This document shows positions 11,606-20,825 of a DNA stretch of 64,000 nt, in pieces. Origin of the DNA: Hibiscus mutabilis (taxonomy: Eukaryota > Streptophyta > Magnoliopsida > Malvales > Malvaceae); the NCBI GenBank assembly GCA_019671005.1, contig CM033752.1, positions 20,468,969 through 20,532,968 on the forward strand, given 5' to 3'. Every line of letters starts with the position of its first letter. Within the stretch, counting starts at the first letter, position 1. A program made the position numbers and the translations under genes. The notes under the pieces were generated by a model. The model worked only from the letters and a program-made list of their open reading frames with translations. It was not told the DNA's origin and ran no database searches.

Positions 11606-12400
11606 GATAATGACACTTGGGATTTGGTTGAGCTTACTTCTGGAAAAAAGACAATAGGGTGTAAATGGTTATTTCGCGTTAAACATAATCCTGATGGTAC
11701 TGTCAATCGTTTGAAAGCTTAGCTTGTGGCCAAAGGTTTCACTCAAGTTCCTGGTCACAACTTCTTAGAAACATTCAGTCCGGTTGTGTGCTTCTCCACT
11801 GTGAACATTCTTCTCTCCATAATAGTCACTAAGCGTTGGCGAATTCATCAAGTTGATGTGAATAACGCCTTTTTGAAGGGCGATATTTTGGAGAATGGTT
11901 ACATGCATCAACCGGCCAGATTTGTTCGACATAGTTCAAATGGTGTGTCATTGGTTTGTAAGTTAAAAAAAGCTCTCTATGGGTTACGCCAAGCCCTACG
12001 CAATTGGTTCCTCAAACTAAAATCTTTTCTGCTTACTCTTGGCTTCCGTTCATCTTCTGCAGATACATCTTTATTTATCAGTCAACATAAAGGTGTGGTG
12101 CTATATCTTGTAGTCGATGTTGATGATATTCTATTGATTGGAAGCTCTGAAGATCGGATTAAGGACATCATTTATGTGTTACATGATCGCTTCTCACTCA
12201 AGGATTTATGTGTTACATGATCGCTTCTCACTCAAGGATCTAGGCGATATGCTATTCTTTCTTGGTATTGAAGTGCAACTGTTATGTGGTGGTCTCTTTC
12301 TAAATCAAAAACAGTTTGCCCTTGAATTATGACAAAAAACTAAGCTACTTGATGCAAAGGATGTAACTACTACAATGGTTCAATATCCTAAACTCAGTCG
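11606..12400 (+). pseudogene. Copia reverse transcriptase (broken, with 34-bp duplication)
   Basis: The RT reads NDTWDLVEL, IGCKWLFRVKHNPDGT, LVAKGFTQVPGHNFLETFSPVV, then IHQVDVNNAFLKGDI (catalytic Asp) and KALYGLRQALRNW. VVDVDDILLIG (catalytic DD pair) lies near 12112-12140. A stop replaces a residue just before LVAKGF. A 34-bp tandem duplication (12172-12205 and 12206-12239) repeats the HDRFSLKDL block and shifts the frame. Afterwards DMLFFLGIEVQLL and QKQFALEL continue in the new frame. Confidence 0.9.
12172..12239 (+). repeat. 34-bp perfect tandem duplication in copia RT
   Basis: Two adjacent copies begin TTATGTGTTACATGATCGC, at 12172 and 12206. 34 is not a multiple of three, so the duplication is a frameshift. 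The identity of the copies suggests it is recent relative to the other decay. Confidence 0.93.
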
Positions 12401-12619
12401 ACACGATGGGGATGCATTGAGTGATGTCCAGGGTTATCGCAGCGTCGTTAGTGCCTGCAATATCTCTATCATACAAGACTCGATCTTGCTTATGCCGTGA
12501 ACAAAGTTGCTCAATACATGCAAAGTCCTACCGACGTTCACTAGCATGCAGTCTCATGAATTCCTTGTTACCTAAAGAATACACTTGACTATAGATTATG
12601 GTTCTCACGGCATCATGAT

Positions 12620-13095
12620 GATTTGATCGTTATTATAGCCTTCTCCGATGCTAGTGATATTGATGATAGAAGGAGCACAACAGGCTATTGTGTCTTATTG
12701 GGTACTCATCTTCTTACCTGGAGTTCAAAAAAACAACACGCAGTGTCCCGTTCAATGGCTGAAGCAGAATATTAGAGCCTTACCGATGCCACCTCTAAAA
12801 TCCTTTCGATACAGTCTATTCTCACCGACATGGGGATCGTGTTACATGATGTGCCCAAGATTTAGTGTGATACTATCAGCACCGTCTCAATGGTAGCCAA
12901 CCCTGTTTTTCATGCTAAGACCAAACATGTAGACCTTGATCTTCATTTTGTCCGAAAAAAGTTGCGGTTGGCATTTGCAGGTTAATTTTGTCCCATCTCG
13001 AAATCAGTTAGCTGATGTTCTTACTAAGCCCATCACTGCTCAACAATTCACCACCTTTCACTGTTTACTTGGTGTTGTCAATATTCGTGAGTTTC
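12620..13095 (+). pseudogene. Copia RNase H remnant
   Basis: In shifting frames the region reads FSDASDIDDRRSTTGYCVLL, then WSSKKQHAVSRSMAEAEY, and after more breaks HTKHVDLDLHFV and VPSRNQLADVLTKPI. These are the ordered blocks of copia RNase H, including the terminal QLADVLTK motif. It ends about 20 bp before the polypurine tract. Confidence 0.88.
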
Positions 13096-13116
13096 AGGAA
13101 AAAGAAGCGAAGAAAA
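13096..13116 (+). other. Polypurine tract of the copia element
   Basis: The sequence immediately upstream of the 3' LTR reads AGGAAAAAGAAGCGAAGAAA with a single pyrimidine. This is the expected primer for plus-strand synthesis. Confidence 0.85.
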
Positions 13117-13404
13117 TATTAGAGTATGAGTTGGCAGCAATTTGTCATGAAAGTCAAAGTTGATGAAACCAATTTCATTTGAGAATTTATCTCCGAGAAA
13201 AAGTCTAGGAAGAATTCTATCTCATAGCATAAGTCTAGGAAGGATTTTATCTTCTAGCAAAAGTCAAATGGAGAAAGGATTTTATCTTCTAGCAAAAGTC
13301 TAGGAGAGAGAATTTTACCTTTTTCCTATAAATATCATCCTTGTAAAAGATGTAATCTCATGGTTTTTCCTTTTGATCAATGGAATACAATGTTCTACCT
13401 AACA
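13117..13404 (+). repeat. Copia 3' LTR
   Basis: It repeats the 5' LTR from TATTAGAGTATGAGTTGGC to CCTAACA. It differs mainly by an indel near 13260, and it lacks the few bases TTGTATGTTT present at the 5' LTR end. The same TATAAATATC box is present at about 13328. Confidence 0.9.
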
Positions 13405-13866
13405 CCACCGATCGTATTTTGTATCGGTGTTTACTTTATAAATGACATGGCGTAGTGTTCCAAGAATTCAACATCGTTCTGCAAACTAAAACACCTCATT
13501 CAATGGTGTTTTAGATTTAAGAAAAAATGTCATGCCGTATCTATACTAATGAATTTGGTTAAATTTTTTGAAATCAAATCGAATATAAATTTTGAATTAG
13601 TTGAGCTAATAAGTATTTTTTTCATTAAATTTAATTTTAAAAATTATTGCATTAAGACGAGTGAAAATAAATCGAATTGTATCAACTCGAACAAATTTGT
13701 TTGGATATATTTAACCATGATACCACGAGTCTTATAAAATTTTACTTAAAGAGTTCTTTTTTAATAGAAGCTACTATTCCTATTAAAAAGAGAAATATCT
13801 AAAATTACAATAAGATTTACAAATATCATAGTACACTAAATACATAATTCGAACTTTTTCTTTTAA
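13405..13866. other. AT-rich interval ending in a dispersed repeat
   Basis: There is no ORF above background. The right end (from about 13790) is probably the left part of dispersed-repeat copy C, which continues beyond the solo LTR at 16770. Confidence 0.5.
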
Positions 13867-13871
13867 CATTG

Positions 13872-16764
13872 TGTAGACACTAATTTTGTCCGAGTTCATA
13901 ACCCAATTTGCTTTTTTTATTTTTATTATATTTATTATTTATGCATTTATTATTATTGTTGTTTTTAAATTAAACCAAAAACAACTAACTAATTAATAGA
14001 TAATTAAATAAAAAGCCTATTAAATATTTCGGTCCATTAATATGTCCATTTTACATCTAAAACTCAACAAATATACATATTATATAGGGCCTGATAAGCC
14101 CAACATATAGAATAAACCCTAAACTAATCTGGTGTCCTTGTTCTTACGCATCCACACCACTACCGTCAAATCTAATAAGATCTGACGACCCAAATCAGAT
14201 GCAAAGAGCCCCCTCAGCTGCCGCGTGAAGCCTTGCTCTGACTCCTCAACTCGCCACGCGCCCACGCGAGCTCCCCTCGTGACCCTTCAGCTTCCAGTCA
14301 CATCGGCTACCACCACTCTCTCTGGTCCCCTCCTTCTCTCCAGCAATCACGATATGCAAGGGAACAATAAGAAGAGAATATCAGGCAATGCATGACATAT
14401 TCACAGCAATTCGAAAGGGACATGATACAAACAAATAGAAATTAACAATAAATAATATTTTTTTATTTAATTATTCATTTTATACAAAATATTATAAACG
14501 GGGTATATATACGAAAGTCCTAAACAATTGTAAAGGAATTCTGACATTTCAATGATCAATACAAGCAAAAAGTAAGTTTTAGAGGTAGCTTTTTCTTCTC
14601 AATATTGCATTCATATTGGGTTTTAGGGTTTGATTTTTTACCTTGATAGTCGTTCGACTTCCTCCATTCGCCTAACCGTCTTTCCTCTGATGCTAAGCCC
14701 ACTATTTTCTTACAGGATCAGACGAGGTGAGCCGGTTTAAGGGATGAGACTTTCTCTTTAAAAATGGTTTCTTCTAAATCTATTTTCAGAAAGAATAAGG
14801 GCTTTCATTTCGATTTCTAAAATTGGTTTTGATTTTAGGTTTGAGAAAGAAAAAAGAGTTCGAAATGATGATTTTTTTAGGTTTTCGATGCCGACTAACG
14901 GCAGTCGATACAGCAAAGCCCAGCGAAGCCCCGTTGAATTTTGAGTAAGGAGGCAAAGCATGAGATTTCGGGTTCATGTTCATCTGTTTTGGAGAAACAT
15001 GAAAAATACAGGTTTGTGTTCATGTTTTGGGGGTGTTTTGATCTTGAAAAACAGGAGATATAAGGGGATTTAGTGGTATTTTCAGAGATTTTGAATGGTT
15101 AAAGGGTTTTTTTAAAATGGCCAAAAGAGTTCTGTTTTCAGCCAAAAAGGGAATTTTATATTGCATTTAAAAATAAAAATGGGGTATTTAAGTTTTAAGG
15201 CCTTCAACCCTTAGCAAATCACGCCCGAGGTCTTTTCGTCTTTTGAAATTCAGCCACTGGTCCCTGAAAGTTTTAAATAAGTTTTAATCTTGTCCCTTTT
15301 CTCAATTTAATTAGGTTTCTAGTGGGTTAATACCCCTTTGGTCCTTTAAACTTCAGATTTTATTTCAATTTGGTCATTTCCATTGGTTTATTCCCCCTAT
15401 TGGCCCCTGTTCTTTATTTCATTTAATATTTAGCTTTTTTTCATGCATTTTAAATTTCTGTACATTTTTTACATTTTTTTTAATTTCAGTCCTTTTATAT
15501 GTTCTATTGCTGTTCATGTGTTTTTAGCATTTTATTTCGTGTATGTATGTATTGTTCGCTCTTTTATATCTAGTTTAGCTTAATTTAGTTTATTTAATTA
15601 AACTATACCCTTGACTTAATGGGGTGTGTGTTTAATTTAATTAAACTAAACTTATGTTTAAGTTCTAGATTAGGTTAAAACCCTAGTTAGATTTTAGTCG
15701 AATTAATTAAATTAAAATACTTCATTGACTTGATGTGATGTATTTCAATTTAGTTAAATTCATTCTCTTAATTATATTAGAATATGAAAAAACTTAATTT
15801 AGACTATACCTTTAAAAGGTCTTAATCATTAATTTGATTCTTTTTAAGTAGTGCCCTTGACTTAATGGGATGCAATTTAAAATTAATCAAATTAATTATT
15901 GAGATTCAAGATTATTTCATAAAATGTTAGTTTTTTATATTTTTATGTTTTAATTAATTTAAGGTTAATATTAGAATAATTTAGATAATAATAGATCACT
16001 AATTACATTTTTCATAATGTGGGCCTTTTAGATTAGAACCTTAGTGGACCTCTTGTGTGTTTATTTAAAGCTTTAATGTGACATGCATTTAATTGTCATT
16101 TATTTAATCTTTTTTAATAAATACTTTGATATAATCAATCTTAAAGATAAAAAGGAGATATTTATTAATTCGCGTATTTGTGTCGTAATATCTTGACTTA
16201 ATGGATATTGGCCAAATATTTGTATTAATTTATATTTCCTGGAGGTAATATTTAAATGAATAAAATGTTAAAAGTCATGACATCATACTTAACTGTTTGC
16301 ATCATGCATAAAGGTGATGTACGTAATTCGAACCATAAATTAACACGGCAGTCAGGCTTAGTGATGTCGGTTAAATCTATGGTCCGAGTTTAAAGTCACC
16401 CTTATTAATTAAATGGCTAATTAATTTAAACCCACCAAATGTTAAAACTCATTTAATTGAATATTGTATTCAACTAAGAACATTTAATTAAATTTAATTT
16501 AAATTTCAATGACTTCCATCGATAAAAGCAACGTATAATTTGGTACCGATTTCAGGCATTGTGGGGTGTTAATTCTTCCACACACGTAACTAACTCTTGA
16601 ATCTATATTTTAATAAATCTCTGGCTTTATGGTGTCCAGTCTACCTTATCCAAGTGACCGGTGACGACTCTAAATTTTATTTTAAAATACATGCTTTTTC
16701 AAATTTCCCCTTAAAACAATTTTTTAAAGCGAGAGAACTTATGATTTTTTAGTTAGTCACTACA
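13872..16764 (+). mobile_element. Solo LTR of a Ty3/gypsy element, perfect 5-bp TSD CATTG
   Basis: The 2893-bp sequence starts TGTAGACACTAATTTTGTCC and ends GTCACTACA. It is flanked by CATTG at 13867-13871 and 16765-16769. The start resembles that of the outer LTR at 17694 (TGTAGTAGCCCATTTTGTC). The block at 16550-16600 (GGTACC...GCATTGTGGGGTG...CACACGTAACTAACTC) is the same terminal block as in that LTR, so this is the same lineage in plus orientation. No internal region is present, so it arose by recombination between two LTRs. Confidence 0.93.
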
Positions 16765-16769
16765 CATTG

Positions 16770-17110
16770 ACACTGGCCATTTTAGATCATACAAGGATAG
16801 GAAAGATCAACAAAATTACAATTAAGAGCTATCTTGATCAGTCGTGACGTCGTCGAATTCAACCCTAAGAAATCATAAAATAAAAAGAACGGCCAAACGA
16901 CCGAGAAAAAAATAAAAAACGTGCCAAAAGATAGAGATAAACGTGTCATAAAGGCAAAAAAATATCACAAAGACAATTATTCTTGTAAAAACTAAATAAA
17001 GAAATAAAGAAAAAAATCGACGGTCGGCAACTAGCATCGAAACCAATAACGTATCAGTTAATCAAAATTAAAAAAATAGTTCCGAGCAGAGAAAATGGTT
17101 GCGGTACTAT
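16770..17110. repeat. Dispersed repeat, copy C (right part)
   Basis: Segments such as AAACGTGTCATAAAGGCA, CACAAAGACAATTATTCTTG and GGTCGGCAACTAGCATCGAA recur in diverged form at 45460-45660 and 56790-57010 in the same order and spacing. The left part lies before 13867, separated by the CATTG solo LTR. The nature of the family is unknown. Confidence 0.65.
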
Positions 17111-17329
17111 TAGGGATTTTATTTGCATATTAATAGATTTATTTTACTTGAGAGTTCCTTTGAAACTCAAAAATAATATATTGCATGATACTAAAAAAAA
17201 ATAGGCGAAAATTTGTTTAGGAAAAAAGTAAAAAAATCATGAGAGATAAAAGTCCACTAAAAAAGGTTTGATTGCGTTTACCTATCGTGATAAGACGAAA
17301 CATATCACTATCATGATAAGTTTGTTGGA

Positions 17330-17693
17330 AGAGTTTTTTTTAACAATAACAACTGAATTTTATTAATAAAAATAATAAAAAATTAGAATTTCGATGAATC
17401 TAAGCTTAAAGAGAAAATTGAAGACAATAGCCACCAAAAAACACATAGATAAAATAATAATATTAAACCCAAAGATACGAAGAAAAAATAAATCTTCCCT
17501 TGAGAGTGATGTCCAATATAAAAAAGAACACAACGATTTTCATAAAAAGTCTATGTCTCTTTTGAACAAGACGCTTTATGAAGTGATAAAGGAGTGGTGA
17601 GCGAATCAAATTATCTAGTAGGTTGCTTCGCTATAGAATTTTGTTTATATCGGCAACAACCTTTTACCAAAGAGGGAATCGACTATACGTGAC
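17330..17693. repeat. Dispersed repeat, copy A (left part)
   Basis: It holds TTTTATTAATAAAA, GAGTGGTGAGCGAATCAAA, GCTTCGCTATAGAATT and ATATCGGCAACAACC. These align with copy B at 56640-56760 in the same order. The repeat is interrupted at GTGAC by the 27.7-kb element and resumes at 45387. The ORF at 17394-17600 matches nothing I recognise. Confidence 0.7.
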
Positions 17694-18552
17694 TGTAGTA
17701 GCCCATTTTGTCTGGGCCTATATGTCAACCCAAACAAAAAAATACAAACCCAACATTACACCAGCCCATTTACCTATACCCATTAATAAACCAGGCCCAT
17801 TACAAATTAAATACCCATTATCCAATTAAAACCCAGGCCCACACCTGACCCATTACTAAAAAAAACCCTAAATGATAACTAAACCCTAACTACACTTCTT
17901 ATCCTCTGCCGCCGGCCAAGACCATCCAACTCCCCGCGCGTGGCCGCCACGAGCGGCTCTTCCCTTGCCCCGTGGCCGCCACGCGTCATACCAACGAATC
18001 TCCACGTCACACGTCACACCAACGGATCTCCACCGCCAAGCCGTACTATCTCGCCAACCTACAAAAAGGAAAAATATGAGATAAATCTGAAATGCAGTGA
18101 TCTATCCAAAATGCATGTTTTTTTATAAGTTTTGTTTCGGGTATAAAACCCAAAACAACGATGTAATCGGAGAGCTTTTTCGGTGGAATAAAAAAAAGAT
18201 TCGAAATGAAATAAAATTCTCAAAGCCTCATTATTGTTCGAAAAAAACAAAAATAGATTCGAAGCAAAATCGAAAGAGAAAATATATATATATAAACCTT
18301 TTGGTTCTCACTGGATCTACTCACCTAGGATTAGATTTAGAAAAAAATAACTTGAGATTCATGTTAAGGGAGAGAAGCCGAACTCACCGGTGTATTTACG
18401 ATCCCTCCGGCCACTATGGACGGCGAGCGGCGGTATACGGCGACCGACTCAGCGGCGATCGGGCTAGAGCCGACTGAGGTTAAGAGAATTGAGAGAGCTC
18501 TAATAATTTTTTTAATTATCAATCGTAAATTGATTTTTTGGGCCAAAATCAA

Positions 18553-18620
18553 CATATATGGCCCCCTTAAAACGACATCGTTTTAGGCATCGGATATCAG
18601 GCCCAAAACGACATCGTTTC
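18553..18620 (+). promoter_or_regulatory. Probable LTR core promoter with AAACGACATCGTTT repeats
   Basis: The TATA-like CATATATGG is followed within about 15 bp by AAAACGACATCGTTTT and again 36 bp later by AAACGACATCGTTT. The inner element has the same TATA-then-ACGAYRTCGT layout in its own sense orientation. That supports a promoter or initiator role. No transcription data are available here. Confidence 0.55.
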
Positions 18621-18919
18621 GAGCTTGACCCCTATAACCGACCCTACCCAGCAGACGACCCGCGCATTTTTGAAAAAGGAGAAATTCTTTTTTAGCCTTT
18701 CCGCATGGGTAAATTCTCCCAAATGTCCCTGTAAGTTTTAAATTCTTTGCAATTTAGTCCCTAAAATTAATTCAATCTGATTTTTATGGGGAAATTACAC
18801 GGACAGTCCCTCCGCACTAAAAATATTTTCATTTTGGGGTTGCCGCATAGTTTAATTCCCTTCGAACCCCATAAAGGTTTCATCCTCTTTTCAATTCGGT
18901 CTCTGTTTTCTATTTATAT

Positions 18920-19400
18920 ATTATTTTTTTTATTATTATCATTACAATTATAATTATTTTTATTTTTATTTTGACAGTATTTACATGTTATTATTATATA
19001 TATATATTATTTTCTTAGTATATATAATGTATTTTATATTTATATATGTATATATTATTATATTATGTATATATTATTATGTATATTATTATATATTATT
19101 TATTATTATTACTACTATTATTATTACATTAAATTATCATATTATATACTATATTACTATTATTATTATTATTATAATTATGTGTTACATATTATTAAAT
19201 ATTATTATATACCTTTAATATTATTATGTATACTACTATTATTTTTATTTTTCTATACATATATATATATATTATACTACTTTTATTATTATCATTATCT
19301 ACTTATTTATAGTTTAATGCATATTATGATATATATCTATATACAAATTTTCACAATATGCTAAAGTATATTATTATTAATATTATTATTTACATAATAT
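18920..19400. repeat. ATT/TAT low-complexity tract in outer 5' LTR
   Basis: Dense degenerate TATTATTAT and TATATATA microsatellite. The homologous tract in the 3' LTR is at 41430-41960. The Tyr/Ile-rich open frames it produces are artefacts. Confidence 0.92.
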
Positions 19401-20000
19401 TTACAATCTAATGTATATCTGTATACATCTTGTACGTATTTTAATTAAATTTCAAAAAATAATTTTTAGAGGTTATTGGGACAAGCGTATCTCGAACGTA
19501 AGAGGCGCCGCTTTCCGTTAATCTCTATCGCGAAATACCATTTTTAACCCTGAACTATAATTTTCAAACGAGATTCTTTTCATTCGGGAATCTGACGGAA
19601 ATTATGCCTCGGTTGTAGGGGTGTAAATTCCTTTCTCACAAAAAAATATATTCATTTCAACATTTTAAAAGGGATCATAAATTTTAAATTAAATTTGAAT
19701 TCTTAATTTCCATCTTTAAGACAATCTATAATCTATCAGGTACCAATTTTGGGCGTTGTGGGGGTGTTCACCCTTCCCCACACGTAACTAACTCTCGAAC
19801 CTGATTTTCTTGTTTCACAGGCCAAAACTCGTTGTTTTAATAAAATGACGCAAAAATTGGTTTTATTAAAATAGACGGGTTTTCAGGTGATCCAATCTCA
19901 CCTACATTAAAAAGATTGGTGGCGACTTCATTCAAAACCAAATATTTTTTGTAAAAATGCATCAAGCACACCAACCGCCGGGTGGGACTGTTGTTACAGC

Positions 20001-20019
20001 CAGGCAACACCACTGAGGA
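20001..20019 (+). other. Degenerate primer binding site of the outer element
   Basis: CAGGCAACACCACTGAGGA starts two bases after the LTR. It aligns, mostly by transitions, with the inner element's TTGGCGACTCCGCTGGGGA at the same distance from its LTR. The tRNA was not identified with certainty. Confidence 0.6.
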
Positions 20020-20825
20020 CTACCCTTTTTGAGAGTCTAGCCACTGATCGTTTACTTTTTGTCTTAACAAGTGAAAACTATAAATTCAGTTTAATTTATT
20101 TTGTGATCCATTCTTATTATTTTTAAAATTTTTTACAATTTTTTTTACAAAAAATCTGCTTCCCTTGTTTTGCATATCATGAGCTCTGCACCCGAGCTCT
20201 GTCCCTTTTAAGTGGGAGTGAGAAGCTACGCCTTCATGAGGTATCACCTCCGTACAGGATAGTGGATCACTTCCGGGATACATCGGTACCTTTGTATCCG
20301 TGGGATCTTCATCTTCGCACAGACCTAGGGAAATGTATCCTCCCGAATCGATGTCCTAGCGACAGTTCGAGTACCGTTACTCTAGAACCAAACCACATGT
20401 ATTGAACCATAGCGACCTACCTTGTCTAGAGCTATACCGAACCTCTGCCCATTTAGAGAATCACCCAATAGGTGCATGGTAGAGAGAGTTAGGGGTTTCT
20501 TTAATTTTCTTTCAATTATGCCATTTAATTTCAATATTTATTTATTTTGCAATAAGTAGATACCATGTCTATATTTTCTACGAAGCAAGCATGCGGGTAG
20601 ATAGCATGATGGGGTAGGATATAATTTTCTTTTCTGAAAGCATTTCGAGTAGAAAAGTATGTTCTAGGGTTATTTTATTTCAGCTTGTGTTTATTATTTT
20701 TTATTTATACTGAGACTAACGTGGTTTGTTTTGTTTTTTATTTTTCTTTCCCTTGCATTGCATTCTTTATTTTTATTATTAGAAAAAGGGGTTGACACAA
20801 CTTTGACCGTTATAAAGGATCTGCT
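20020..20825 (+). other. Leader between PBS and first ORF of the outer element
   Basis: Untranslated leader with AAGTGGGAGTGAGAAGC (20209) and CTCCCGAATCGATGTCCTAG (20340). Both recur in the inner element's leader on the opposite strand (37500-37720). No ORF longer than background. Confidence 0.65.

Larger units (their letters stand above)
8514..13404 (+). mobile_element. Ty1/copia LTR retrotransposon, full length, decayed
   Basis: Two LTRs of about 285 bp (8514-8797 and 13117-13404) enclose PBS, gag, protease, integrase, RT, RNase H and a polypurine tract. Integrase precedes RT, the Ty1/copia order. The coding region is broken by many stops and indels, so the copy is dead. The flanks CCAGC (left) and CCACC (right) match at 4 of 5 positions and are probably the decayed target duplication. 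The LTR start reads TATTAG, probably from an original TGTTAG. Confidence 0.93.
17694..19998 (+). repeat. 5' LTR of the outer element
   Basis: 2305 bp from TGTAGTAGCCCATTTTGTC to GTTGTTACA. Landmarks are AGGGAGAGAAGCCGAACTCA (18366), a TATA-like CATATATGGCC (18553), two copies of AAACGACATCGTTT (18570 and 18606), an ATT/TAT low-complexity tract (18920-19400) and the terminal block GGTACCAATTTTGGGCG...CACACGTAAC (19738-19803). The same landmarks recur in the split 3' LTR. Confidence 0.93.

Noticed and set aside
18097..18477. 126-residue ORF in the outer 5' LTR
   Set aside because: The homologous 3' LTR part carries indels and stops, and there is no known domain. It is LTR sequence.
18985..19364. 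Tyr/Ile-rich ORFs in 18985-19364 and 41303-41730
   Set aside because: They are translations of TAT/ATT microsatellite.
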